Shown here in pieces: positions 36,727 to 44,818 of a stretch of DNA of 64,000 nt. Both the position numbers and the translations under genes were made by a program. This stretch comes from Flavobacterium amniphilum (GTDB lineage: Bacteria > Bacteroidota > Bacteroidia > Flavobacteriales > Flavobacteriaceae): the NCBI RefSeq assembly GCF_023634845.1, contig NZ_JAMLJL010000001.1, positions 124,001-188,000 of the forward strand. Direction: 5' to 3'. The first letter of the stretch is position 1. Every line of letters begins with the position of its first letter. Under the pieces are notes generated by a model, which searched no databases, was not told the origin of the DNA, and saw only the letters and a list, made by a program, of their open reading frames with translations.

Positions 36727-36769
36727 AAGATAAGCAGTTTTTGAATTAAGACTGCTTATCTTATTTTAA
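36727..36769 (+). terminator. Intrinsic terminator after the glycine-zipper gene
   Basis: AAGATAAGCAGT (36727-36738) and ACTGCTTATCTT (36751-36762) form a perfect 12-bp stem with a 12-base loop, followed by ATTTTA. It ends the metG-side unit; the remaining 140 bp to the HAD gene shows no other structure. Confidence 0.7.
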
Positions 36770-36911
36770 AAAAACAGATAACCCCTGATTTATTAATTTA
36801 TAGTTTTCAGTCAGATTTGAGCCATCTCCCTTTTTAAATTCTCAAAAGATTTTTAACTTAGTACTTATCTGAAAAACATCTCAAAAGAGTTGTTTCCAAA
36901 ATTCATTACAA

Positions 36912-37598
36912 ATGGAAATAAAAGTAATTGCTTTTGACGCCGACGATACCTTATGGCACAACGAACCTTATTTTGATGAGGCCCAGGCTCGGTTTTGTGA
37001 TTTATTCCAGGACTTTGCGTCACGTCAGGAATTGCTGCAATTGATTTTGACCCATCAGGTGAAAAACTTGCCGTTATATGGTTTCGGGATAAAGGCTTTC
37101 ACCCTTTCGATGATTGAAACCGGGTTGTCGTTGACCAATCATCAGTTATCCGGAAAATCGGTTGAAAAAATCCTCAACATCGGGAAAGAACTATTGGAAA
37201 AACCGGTTGAATTATTACCTGATGTTGCATCGGTATTAAAAGATTTAAACGGCAGGTACAAATTAATTGTGGCCACCAAAGGTGATTTAAAAGACCAACA
37301 CCGTAAATTGCATGATTCGGGGTTAGGGCAATATTTCCACCATATTGAAGTTATGAGTGATAAAAAAGACGCTGACTATCAAAAAATGTTGTCGCGTTTA
37401 GATATAAAAGAATCTGAATTTTTGATGATTGGGAACTCATTGAAATCAGATGTCCTTCCGGTATTGAATATTGGAGGACACGCGATTCATATCCCTTATC
37501 ATACAACCTGGGAATATGAAAAAATAGATTTTGAAATCAATCATCCCAACTTTAAAGCGGTAGAACAAATCACCGATATTTTGCCTTTGGTATCATGA
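36912..37598 (+). CDS. HAD-superfamily hydrolase
   Basis: This 228-residue phosphatase-like protein has the HAD motifs: I, FDADDTLWHN at residues 8-17 (DxDxT nucleophile); II, VATKGDLKDQH near 130; and III/IV, DKKDADYQKML and MIGNSLKSDVLP near 175. The cap region contains LSMIETGLSLTNHQLSGKSV. The substrate is unknown. Its stop overlaps the start of the next gene (ATGA), so the two are translated together. Confidence 0.9.
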   Translation: MEIKVIAFDADDTLWHNEPYFDEAQARFCDLFQDFASRQELLQLILTHQVKNLPLYGFGIKAFTLSMIETGLSLTNHQLSGKSVEKILNIGKELLEKPVELLPDVASVLKDLNGRYKLIVATKGDLKDQHRKLHDSGLGQYFHHIEVMSDKKDADYQKMLSRLDIKESEFLMIGNSLKSDVLPVLNIGGHAIHIPYHTTWEYEKIDFEINHPNFKAVEQITDILPLVS

Positions 37599-38218
37599 AA
37601 CACAAACTTGATGTAAACAACTGGAACCGAAAAGAACATTTTGAATTCTTCAGTCAGATGGAGGAACCTTTCTTCGGTTTTACCATACCGTTGGATTGTA
37701 CGGAAGCTTACCAGAAAGCAAAGGATCTTGATATGTCATTTTTCATTTATTACCTGCATAAAACCCTTGTATCGGTAAACGCGATAGAATGCTTCAGATA
37801 CCGTATTGAAAACGGGGAAGTTTTTGTGTATGATAAAATCAATGTATCGGCCACGATTATGCGTGAAGATAAAACCTTTGGTTTTTCGTTCATTGAATTT
37901 GATGAAGACATCCAAAAATTCAATCTCAATGCCAAAAATGAAATTGAAAGAATACAAAATACCACAGGATTGTTTACCCGTGAATTCAACGATGTTAATC
38001 TGATTCATTTCTCGGCAGTTCCGTGGATTAACTTCAGTGGGGTTTCGCATGCCCGCGGATTTTCCTACCCTGACAGTTGTCCGAAAATTGCCTTTGGTGA
38101 AATGACGGAAGACAATGGGAAGAAAACAATGCCTTTCTCCATACATGCCCATCACGGACTAATGGACGGTTATCATGTAGGGTTATTTTTAGAACGGATG
38201 AAGGCTGAGATGCAATAA
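37595..38218 (+). CDS. Chloramphenicol O-acetyltransferase-like (CAT) protein
   Basis: This 207-residue protein matches the trimeric CAT family: WNRKEHFEFFSQMEEPFFGF near the N-terminus, the central segment MSFFIYYLHKTLVSVNAIEC, and the active-site motif HAHHGLMDGYHVG close to the C-terminus, where HHxxxDG carries the catalytic His. The aromatic substrate pocket has FTREFNDVNLIHFSAVPWIN. Chromosomal CAT-like genes of Bacteroidota often act on other acyl acceptors, so resistance is not implied. It overlaps the HAD gene by 4 bp. Confidence 0.85.
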   Translation: MKHKLDVNNWNRKEHFEFFSQMEEPFFGFTIPLDCTEAYQKAKDLDMSFFIYYLHKTLVSVNAIECFRYRIENGEVFVYDKINVSATIMREDKTFGFSFIEFDEDIQKFNLNAKNEIERIQNTTGLFTREFNDVNLIHFSAVPWINFSGVSHARGFSYPDSCPKIAFGEMTEDNGKKTMPFSIHAHHGLMDGYHVGLFLERMKAEMQ

Positions 38219-38227
38219 AAAAATTCG

Positions 38228-38235
38228 TAACTTTA
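38228..38235 (+). promoter_or_regulatory. -7-like promoter box of ferritin gene
   Basis: TAACTTTA fits TAnnTTTG at 7 of 8 positions and lies 16 bp upstream of the start at 38252, giving the ferritin gene its own promoter. Confidence 0.4.
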
Positions 38236-38251
38236 TGAAAAAAGTAAAGTT

Positions 38252-38767
38252 ATGTTATCTAAAAGTATCGAAACAGCATTAAACAAACAAGTCCGCATTG
38301 AAGCCGAATCCTCACAAATTTATTTATCCATGGCTTGCTGGGCCGAAACTAAAGGTTTTGAAGGAATCGCCAGTTTTATGTATTTACAGTCTGATGAGGA
38401 GAGAACCCACATGCTCAAACTGATTAAATACCTGAATGAAAGAGGCGGACATGCCACCATAACCGAATTAAAAGCTCCGAAAACCAAATTTGGCGACTTT
38501 AAGGAAATGTTTGAAGAATTATACAAACATGAACTTTTTGTATCCCAATCCATTAATGATTTAGTTCATATCGCTTTGGAAGAAAGAGACTACGCCACCC
38601 ATAATTTCTTGCAATGGTATGTTGCCGAACAAATCGAAGAAGAAGCACAGGCTAAAACAATCCTTGATAAAATCAACCTTATCGGTGATGATAAAGGCGG
38701 ATTGTATTTATTTGACAGAGATATTCAGCAATTGAATGTCCAAAGTTCTGTAGGAGGAAAAAATTAA
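38252..38767 (+). CDS. Bacterial ferritin (non-haem)
   Basis: This 171-residue ferritin stores iron in a 24-subunit shell. It has the four-helix fold, with the ferroxidase residues in RIEAESSQIYLSMACWAETK (Glu-Tyr), SDEERTHMLKLIKYL (ExxH) and YVAEQIEEEAQAKTILDKI (E and Q). No conserved haem-ligand Met is seen, so it is the FtnA rather than bacterioferritin type. Length is normal. A small Lys/Cys-rich gene follows immediately. Confidence 0.95.
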   Translation: MLSKSIETALNKQVRIEAESSQIYLSMACWAETKGFEGIASFMYLQSDEERTHMLKLIKYLNERGGHATITELKAPKTKFGDFKEMFEELYKHELFVSQSINDLVHIALEERDYATHNFLQWYVAEQIEEEAQAKTILDKINLIGDDKGGLYLFDRDIQQLNVQSSVGGKN

Positions 38768-38783
38768 TGAATTGCATTATGTT

Positions 38784-38987
38784 TTGAGTAAAAAAGAGAA
38801 ACATAAAAAAAAGGACAAACACGAAAAAGTGTTACAAAAGCAACTTAAAATCGCTAAAGATTGTAAGTCGAAATGTTGTGAGAAATATAAAAAAAAGGAA
38901 AGCAAGCGATGTAAACGCTGTCCTATGTTTGATTTAATCAAGAAACTCCATGTCAACGATTTTGAAATAAAAGACGTAAAAGAGTGA
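38784..38987 (+). CDS. Small Lys/Cys-rich protein downstream of ferritin
   Basis: A 67-residue frame from TTG 38784 (LSKKEKHKKKDKHEK; alternatively TTG 38772) is highly basic and contains a cysteine cluster CKSKCCEKYKKKESKRCKRC near its middle (five Cys in about 20 residues). The spacing C-x3-CC-x10-C-x2-C suggests metal binding. It has no ATG start in frame and no recognised family. It sits 16 bp after ferritin, hinting at iron or metal handling, and is followed by a region with the bacilliredoxin promoter. Confidence 0.6.
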   Translation: MSKKEKHKKKDKHEKVLQKQLKIAKDCKSKCCEKYKKKESKRCKRCPMFDLIKKLHVNDFEIKDVKE

Positions 38988-39034
38988 TTCGTTAAAAAAA
39001 GTAAAACATTTTATCAGATAACCTGACAACTTTG

Positions 39035-39042
39035 TACCTTTG
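39035..39042 (+). promoter_or_regulatory. -7 promoter box of bacilliredoxin gene
   Basis: TACCTTTG matches TAnnTTTG exactly, 28 bp upstream of the start at 39070. Confidence 0.55.
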
Positions 39043-39069
39043 CATCGTTAATTTTTAACTCAAAGAATT

Positions 39070-39480
39070 ATGTATCCAGAAGAAATGGTAAAACCGATGC
39101 GCGCTGAATTAACAGAAGCGGGTTTTCAGGATTTATATAGTGCTGAAGCGGTAGAAAGTGCTTTGGCTCAAAAAGGAACCACTTTAGTAGTGGTAAATTC
39201 AGTTTGCGGATGTGCAGCACGTAATGCACGCCCGGGAGCTAAAATGAGTTTGGCAGGAGCTAAAAAACCAGACCATTTGGTAACTGTTTTTGCAGGTGTT
39301 GATAAAGAAGCAGTTGATGCAGCACGCCAGCACATGTTCCCATTCCCACCATCTTCTCCAAGCATTGCCTTGTTCAAAGACGGAGAATTAGTACACATGT
39401 TAGAACGTCATCACATTGAAGGCCGTCCTGCTGAAATTATAGCTGAAAATCTAACAGACGCCTACAGCGAATTCTGTTAA
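39070..39480 (+). CDS. BrxA/BrxB-family bacilliredoxin (DUF1094)
   Basis: This 136-residue protein belongs to the DUF1094 family. It begins [19 protein letters not shown], and near residue 47 has the CGC motif in [20 protein letters not shown], the redox site of bacilliredoxins. [20 protein letters not shown] follows, as in the family. In Firmicutes these enzymes remove bacillithiol from proteins; Bacteroidota with this gene may make the same or a similar thiol. Single gene followed by a strong terminator. Confidence 0.93.
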   Translation: MYPEEMVKPMRAELTEAGFQDLYSAEAVESALAQKGTTLVVVNSVCGCAARNARPGAKMSLAGAKKPDHLVTVFAGVDKEAVDAARQHMFPFPPSSPSIALFKDGELVHMLERHHIEGRPAEIIAENLTDAYSEFC

Positions 39481-39499
39481 TTAAATTTATTACAATGCG

Positions 39500-39550
39500 A
39501 ATGTCATTCTGAAAGAAGGATAACCTTTAATCAGAATGACATTTTTTTAT
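39500..39550 (+). terminator. Intrinsic terminator after bacilliredoxin
   Basis: AATGTCATTCTGA (39500-39512) and TCAGAATGACATT (39531-39543) form a 13-bp perfect stem followed by T-rich sequence. It lies before and partly inside a spurious upstream extension of plsC, supporting the later start. Confidence 0.8.
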
Positions 39551-39574
39551 TTATTTTGTGCAAACTTTAACGTG

Positions 39575-40312
39575 ATGCAAAAAATTATATCTTATCCTAT
39601 TTCCCTGATCTATTATCTTTTATTCGGATTATGGCTGGTCATATTTCATCCTGTTCAATGGGTATGCCTTAAGGTATTTGGTTATAACGCCCACCGTTTA
39701 AGCGTTGCCGTCCTGAATGGCTTTTTAGTCAGAACCACTCATGTATTAGGGACAACCTATTCTATTGACGGTTTTGAAAATATTCCGGACAACCAACCGT
39801 TAATAATAGTAAGTAATCATCAGAGTTTATATGATATTCCGCCGTATATTTGGTTCTTGAGAAAATGCCATCCTAAATTCATCAGTAAGAAGGAGTTAGG
39901 AAAAGGAATCCCAAGTGTATCGTTCAATTTACGCCATGGAGGCTCCGCATTAATTGACAGAAAAGATCCTAAGCAGGCCTTACCTGAAATTAAGCGTGTC
40001 GCAGAGTATATCAACAACAACAATTATTCGGTAGTAATTTTTCCGGAAGGAACGAGAAGTAAAACCGGCGTACCAAAACCATTCGCGGTTAACGGTTTAA
40101 AAATGTTATACAAGTTTGCGCCTGATGCTTATTTCTTGCCGATAACCATAAACAATTCATGGAAAATGACACGTTATGGACAATTCCCTTTAGGTTTAGG
40201 GAACCGTTTATCATTTTCTATTCATAAACCATTAAAAATAAGTGATTATTCTTTCGAAGAAATTCTTGAAAAGACCGAAAGTATCATCACCCAAAACGTT
40301 AAAATAAATTAA
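39575..40312 (+). CDS. plsC: 1-acyl-sn-glycerol-3-phosphate acyltransferase
   Basis: This 245-residue enzyme transfers an acyl chain to lysophosphatidate. It starts at ATG 39575 (MQKIISYPISLIYYLLFG), because the upstream frame passes through the bacilliredoxin terminator. Motif I is NHQSLYD (HxxxxD), followed by ISKKELGKGIPSVSFNLRHG and FPEGTRS (motif III). The N-terminus has a membrane helix. It is 2 bp upstream of an acyl-ACP desaturase gene, consistent with a membrane-lipid operon. Confidence 0.9.
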   Translation: MQKIISYPISLIYYLLFGLWLVIFHPVQWVCLKVFGYNAHRLSVAVLNGFLVRTTHVLGTTYSIDGFENIPDNQPLIIVSNHQSLYDIPPYIWFLRKCHPKFISKKELGKGIPSVSFNLRHGGSALIDRKDPKQALPEIKRVAEYINNNNYSVVIFPEGTRSKTGVPKPFAVNGLKMLYKFAPDAYFLPITINNSWKMTRYGQFPLGLGNRLSFSIHKPLKISDYSFEEILEKTESIITQNVKIN

Positions 40313-40314
40313 TT

Positions 40315-41313
40315 ATGTCTATACAAAATGTGCGTAGGGAAGTGATGCAGTTTTTAGAAAAGAACATCGATTCTTTTGTGGAAACGTATCTGATGCCTGT
40401 GGAAAAAATATGGCAGCCAAGTGATTTACTGCCTAACTCTGAAAAGGAGACATTTTTGGAGGAAGTAACAGAATTGAGAGAGATTGCCAAAGAGTTACCG
40501 TATGATTTCTGGGTGGTTTTAGTTGGTGATACCATTACCGAAGAAGCCTTACCGACTTACGAATCCTGGTTAATGGATGTGGAAGGTGTTTCACAAAAAG
40601 GTGAAGGCGGCGACAACGGATGGGCCAAATGGCTTCGTCAATGGACCGGAGAAGAAAACCGTCACGGCGATTTACTAAACAAGTACTTATATCTTTCGGG
40701 AAAAGTTAATATGCGAGAAGTGGAAATCACGACACAGCATTTAATCAATGACGGATTTGATCCGGGAACCGACAGGGATCCGTATAAAAACTTCATTTTT
40801 ACGAGTTTTCAGGAATTGGCTACTTACATTTCCCATAACCGTGTGGCACAGATCGCCAAACGTTTCGGAGACCATAAATTGTCAAAAATATGCCGTTTGA
40901 TTGCCGGGGATGAAATGCGTCACCACCATGCTTATACCGAATTTGTAGACCGAATTTTCAAAATCGATCCAAGTGAAATGATGCTGGCTTTCCATTACAT
41001 GATGAAGCAGAAAATCACCATGCCGGCCCATTTGATCCGTGAATCCGGTGAAGCCATTGGAACTGCTTTCGAGAAATTCTCTGAATCTGCACAACGCATC
41101 GGGGTTTATACAGCGATGGATTATGTGGATATCATGCAGAAACTGATTGACAAGTGGGAAATTGACAAGATTGGTAATTTGACAGACGAAGCAGAAAAAG
41201 CAAGAGATTATTTAATGAAATTACCCGGCAGAATGACCAAATTAGCAGACCGAGTAATCGTTCCTGCGGAAGAGAAGTTATTCAAATGGGTACAACCTTC
41301 GATCACGGTTTAA
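40315..41313 (+). CDS. Acyl-ACP desaturase (soluble di-iron, FA_desaturase_2 type)
   Basis: This 332-residue soluble desaturase puts a double bond in acyl-ACP. The di-iron ligands are seen as two ExxH-type motifs: EENRH (WTGEENRHGDLLN, near residue 118) and DEMRH (AGDEMRHHHAYTEF, near residue 200). Length is typical for plant-like acyl-ACP desaturases found in some Actinobacteria and Bacteroidota. Its place between plsC (2 bp) and the HD hydrolase (1 bp) supports a role in phospholipid unsaturation. Confidence 0.92.
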   Translation: MSIQNVRREVMQFLEKNIDSFVETYLMPVEKIWQPSDLLPNSEKETFLEEVTELREIAKELPYDFWVVLVGDTITEEALPTYESWLMDVEGVSQKGEGGDNGWAKWLRQWTGEENRHGDLLNKYLYLSGKVNMREVEITTQHLINDGFDPGTDRDPYKNFIFTSFQELATYISHNRVAQIAKRFGDHKLSKICRLIAGDEMRHHHAYTEFVDRIFKIDPSEMMLAFHYMMKQKITMPAHLIRESGEAIGTAFEKFSESAQRIGVYTAMDYVDIMQKLIDKWEIDKIGNLTDEAEKARDYLMKLPGRMTKLADRVIVPAEEKLFKWVQPSITV

Positions 41314-41314
41314 T

Positions 41315-41959
41315 ATGGGTTTAATAGACAATACCATTGCCTTCGTTAAAAATCAATTACAGGATGCAGAAGGTGGTCATGACTGGTTTCATATCGAACG
41401 TGTATATAAAAATGCTTTATTGATTGCTCAGGGAGAAGATTGCGATTTAGATGTAGTCAAACTGGGTGCTTTATTGCATGATGTGGCTGACAGTAAATTC
41501 CATAACGGAGATGAAACCGTAGGACCGAAAGTGGCCCGGGAATTTCTGGAAGGACAAAATGCTGATGAAGCTACCATCCAACATGTGATTAACATTATCG
41601 AGAACATTTCATTCAAAGGTGGAAATTTTGAAAAGAAGTTCAATTCAATTGAATTGGAAATCGTTCAGGATGCAGACCGTCTGGATGCGATTGGTGCAAT
41701 TGGTGTAGCGAGGGCATTTAATTATGGCGGGTTTAAAAACAGAGCGTTATACAATCCTGAAATTAAGCCTAACCTTACCATGAGCAAAGAGGAATACAAA
41801 AAAAGTGATTCGCCCACAATCAATCATTTTTATGAAAAGCTCTTACTCTTAAAAAATAAGATGAACACCTCAACCGGTTCGAAAATTGCCGAAGAACGCC
41901 ACCATTACATGGAGCAATTCCTGAATCAGTTTTATGCCGAATGGGAGGGTCAGAAATAA
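41315..41959 (+). CDS. HD-domain metal-dependent phosphohydrolase
   Basis: This 214-residue protein matches HD-domain hydrolases of the YedJ/YpgQ type: HDWFHIERVYKNAL near 24-37, LLHDVADSKFHNGDE with the HD dyad near 55, and a C-terminal HHYMEQFLNQFYAEWEG. Substrates of this group are not settled, though nucleotides are likely. It is the last gene of the plsC operon and ends in a bidirectional terminator. Confidence 0.88.
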   Translation: MGLIDNTIAFVKNQLQDAEGGHDWFHIERVYKNALLIAQGEDCDLDVVKLGALLHDVADSKFHNGDETVGPKVAREFLEGQNADEATIQHVINIIENISFKGGNFEKKFNSIELEIVQDADRLDAIGAIGVARAFNYGGFKNRALYNPEIKPNLTMSKEEYKKSDSPTINHFYEKLLLLKNKMNTSTGSKIAEERHHYMEQFLNQFYAEWEGQK

Positions 41960-41993
41960 AAAAAGAGAACCAATTTGGTTCTCTTTTTTTATG
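41957..41993. terminator. Bidirectional terminator between HD hydrolase and crotonase genes
   Basis: AAAAAGAGAACCAA and TTGGTTCTCTTTTT make a 12-14-bp stem around a three-base loop, with T runs on either side, so it can end both convergent genes. Confidence 0.8.
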
Positions 41994-41995
41994 TT

Positions 41996-42778
41996 TTATT
42001 TCCCTGTAAACTCTGCTTTTCTCTTTTCCAGGAAAGCCGTTGTTCCTTCTTTAAAATCGGCGGTAGCAAAACACTCCCCGAATTTATTGATTTCGGTTTC
42101 ATAACCATTAACACCGTCTTTGTAATTCGCATTAACGGCTTGAATTGCTTTGGATATTGCAACAGGTGAATTTTTCAATATCTTATTGGCAATCGTCATG
42201 TATGTTGGACGCAATTCTTCCTGAGTCACCACATGGTTTACCAATCCGGTGCGGTATGCTTCATCTGCAGAAAGCATTCCGGCTGTCATGATCAATTCCA
42301 TTGCACGTCCTTTTCCGATTAATTGCGGTAAACGCTGTGTTCCTCCATAACCCGGAATCACACCCAATGAAACTTCAGGCAAACCCATTTTGGCATTATC
42401 AGAAGCTATACGGAAATGACAAGCCATTGCCAATTCTAATCCGCCTCCTAAAGCAAATCCGTTAACCGCAGCAATTACAGGCGTTTTCATATTTTCAACA
42501 AAACTGAACAATAATTCCTGTCCTTTAGCCGCTAACTGTGCTCCTTCTTTAGCAGAGAAATTAGCAAATTCTGAAATATCGGCTCCGGCTACGAAAGCTT
42601 TTTCACCGCTTCCGGTAATAATCACCACCTGAACATTTTCATTCGCATCCAAATCTTTTAATAATTCGTGCAATTCCAAAATGGTCACTTTATTCAAAGC
42701 ATTTAATTTTTCAGGGCGGTTGATCGTAACAGTCGCAATTCCTTTTTCGTGTTCTACTAAGATATTCTCAAATGTCAT
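41996..42778 (-). CDS. Enoyl-CoA hydratase/isomerase family protein (crotonase)
   Basis: This 260-residue crotonase has an oxyanion hole (AFVAGADISEF near 65-75), GGGLELAMACHF with a first Glu near residue 111, and the second catalytic Glu in LPEVSLGVIPGYGGTQRLP. Both Glu are present, as in true enoyl-CoA hydratases. C-terminal residues NANYKDGVNGYETEINKFGE complete the fold. It probably works in fatty-acid oxidation or a related CoA pathway. It follows the sensor kinase gene by 7 bp and is the last gene of the heme-side leftward operon. Confidence 0.93.
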   Translation of the reverse strand: MTFENILVEHEKGIATVTINRPEKLNALNKVTILELHELLKDLDANENVQVVIITGSGEKAFVAGADISEFANFSAKEGAQLAAKGQELLFSFVENMKTPVIAAVNGFALGGGLELAMACHFRIASDNAKMGLPEVSLGVIPGYGGTQRLPQLIGKGRAMELIMTAGMLSADEAYRTGLVNHVVTQEELRPTYMTIANKILKNSPVAISKAIQAVNANYKDGVNGYETEINKFGECFATADFKEGTTAFLEKRKAEFTGK

Positions 42779-42785
42779 AACTAAA

Positions 42786-44261
42786 TTATTGGTTAATGAT
42801 GGGTAATGATACTTTAAAAACAGTTCCTTTCCTTAAGGTAGAATCAAAGGTAATGGTTCCGTTATAATTTTCTATAATATTTTTAATGATGGCCAATCCT
42901 AGACCCATTCCGCTTGTTTTTGTGGTGAACTTAGGTTCAAAAATCCGTTCAAAATCTTCTTCGGCAATTCCCTTTCCGTTATCTTTTACCTTAATTACTG
43001 CACTGCCGTTTTCATTTTTAACCGAAACTTCAATCTTTTTTACTTCCTGTTCTTCCGGGATGGCCTGAATGGCATTTTTAACCAAATTTGTGATGATACG
43101 GATTAACTGTGTACGGTCAATTTTGGTAATAATTTCTTCCGATTCCGAATCAAATTGAATATAATCTTCGTTAAAAATATCCAAGGCCAAATCGACTACA
43201 TCTACAACGTTCAAAGTTTCGTTCTGTTGTGCCGGCATAGAAGCAAAATTAGAAAACGCAGACGCAACGGCTGACATAGTATCAATTTGCTGAATTAATG
43301 TTTTCGAGTAATCAGCCAGTTTTTGCTTCGCATTAGGGTCTTCGGGATTAAAACGCATCTCAAAACTCTGTACTGTTAAACGCATTGGCGTCAATGGGTT
43401 TTTGATTTCATGCGCAACCTGTTTCGCCATTTCACGCCACGCTCCTTCTCTTTCTCCTTGAGCTAATTTATTAGCACTCTCTTCCAACTCATCAATCATT
43501 TTGTTATAAGACTGAATTAACCGGTCAATTTCATAACTGTTAGTTACCAGATCTATCTTTTCATTTTTCTCGGTTAACGATGTTTCGGTTAATCTATCCG
43601 AAATGGTTTTAAGTGATTTCGTTATATAACGTGATAAATAATAAGCAATCCAAATTGAAATCACAATCATTCCAAGATACACCATTCCGAAGATTTTAAG
43701 GAAACTGATAATTTCTTCTTTATAAAAATTATCCTCTTCCACATAAGGCAAACGGATAATCCCGATGGGTTTATTTTCGATATAATCCATCAGATAGGTG
43801 TATGAAAAACGGTAGGTATTCAACTCGCCTTCGGCAATGGAAACATAACGGTTATTGTCGGAAACTTTGATTTTATGAATGATTGCTTCCGGTAAATTAG
43901 GCGAAATCTGTCCTTTTATTATGGGTGCTTTGGAAGTAATGATCAAATGTCCTTTTAAATCATAGATATCTATTTCAATATTATGGATATCTGCAATTTC
44001 AAAAATCTTATCCCGAAAGATAGATTGTAAATTGAAGGTTGCCAAAGGGTGAGGCGTAACTTCAAGAACATATTGAATGTGCTGCTTGATCTGATTTTCC
44101 TTTCGGATCAAACGGTCTTTATGATACTCCTGGTTTTCAATCTGAAAATGGATTAATGAAACACCCAAAATCAAAACTGAAGAAATAATCGTGATGAGAA
44201 TCATCGCCAAGAAGATTCTTACCCGTAAGGACCAGTTTTTTACCTTAAAAAGGGTTTCCAT
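42786..44261 (-). CDS. Sensor histidine kinase, NtrY-like
   Basis: This 491-residue membrane kinase has two transmembrane helices (about 17-38 and 190-210) around a periplasmic sensor region, then a HAMP segment. The H box is VAHEIKNPLTPMRLTVQSFE, the N box RIITNLVKNAIQAIPEE and the G box VKDNGKGIAEEDFERIFEP, with a second Gly-rich box TSGMGLGLAIIKN. No receiver or response regulator is adjacent. It begins next to hemJ (the two frames abut) and so is read together with hemH and hemJ. Confidence 0.92.
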   Translation of the reverse strand: METLFKVKNWSLRVRIFLAMILITIISSVLILGVSLIHFQIENQEYHKDRLIRKENQIKQHIQYVLEVTPHPLATFNLQSIFRDKIFEIADIHNIEIDIYDLKGHLIITSKAPIIKGQISPNLPEAIIHKIKVSDNNRYVSIAEGELNTYRFSYTYLMDYIENKPIGIIRLPYVEEDNFYKEEIISFLKIFGMVYLGMIVISIWIAYYLSRYITKSLKTISDRLTETSLTEKNEKIDLVTNSYEIDRLIQSYNKMIDELEESANKLAQGEREGAWREMAKQVAHEIKNPLTPMRLTVQSFEMRFNPEDPNAKQKLADYSKTLIQQIDTMSAVASAFSNFASMPAQQNETLNVVDVVDLALDIFNEDYIQFDSESEEIITKIDRTQLIRIITNLVKNAIQAIPEEQEVKKIEVSVKNENGSAVIKVKDNGKGIAEEDFERIFEPKFTTKTSGMGLGLAIIKNIIENYNGTITFDSTLRKGTVFKVSLPIINQ

Positions 44262-44813
44262 TTATTGTTTTTTTTCTCTGATTTGTTTGTAGAACTTATA
44301 ACCCAGCATTAAAAGTACAGAAAAAAGTATAATTCCGATAACTCCATAAATCCAATTGATGGCATTTTTCATGATAACCAAAAAAACGACCGCAAATAAA
44401 ATGATCGTTGCACCTTCATTCCATAACCTGAAAAAGCCGGAAGTATGTTTTACTTCATCCTTTTGCAGCTGAAGGAAAATCTGGTGGCATTTCAAATGAT
44501 ACAGGTAAAGAAGGAAAACAAAACCCAGCTTAACATGCATCCAGGATTGTGACAACCAAACGCCTCCGGCATCTGTGAAAAACAACATCCAATAGGCAAA
44601 AAAACTAGCCAGAATTGCACTTGGCCAAGTGATGATATACCACAAGCGGTATTGCATTAACTGGTATTGCCTGATTAGAATTTGCTGTTCCGGTTCTGGT
44701 TTTTGCTTTGCTTCGGCATGATAAACAAATAACCGCACAATGTAAAACAATCCGGCGAACCAGGTAATCACAAAAATTAAATGCAGTGATTTGATGTAGT
44801 TATAGAGTTCCAT
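44262..44813 (-). CDS. hemJ: Protoporphyrinogen oxidase HemJ
   Basis: This 183-residue multi-pass membrane protein is a HemJ (UPF0093/CopD-like). MELYNYIKSLHLIFVITWFA then GLFYIVRLFVYHAEA carries the conserved His and Arg-Leu residues of this family; later SQSWMHVKLGFVFLLYLYHLK adds His and Lys. HemJ oxidises protoporphyrinogen IX to protoporphyrin IX, the step just before ferrochelatase. It lies 5 bp after hemH in the same operon. Confidence 0.9.
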   Translation of the reverse strand: MELYNYIKSLHLIFVITWFAGLFYIVRLFVYHAEAKQKPEPEQQILIRQYQLMQYRLWYIITWPSAILASFFAYWMLFFTDAGGVWLSQSWMHVKLGFVFLLYLYHLKCHQIFLQLQKDEVKHTSGFFRLWNEGATIILFAVVFLVIMKNAINWIYGVIGIILFSVLLMLGYKFYKQIREKKQ

Positions 44814-44818
44814 TATGA

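Noticed and set aside
37595..38218. Acquired chloramphenicol resistance gene
   Set aside because: It is coupled to a HAD gene with no mobile element nearby; chromosomal CAT-like proteins often have other roles.
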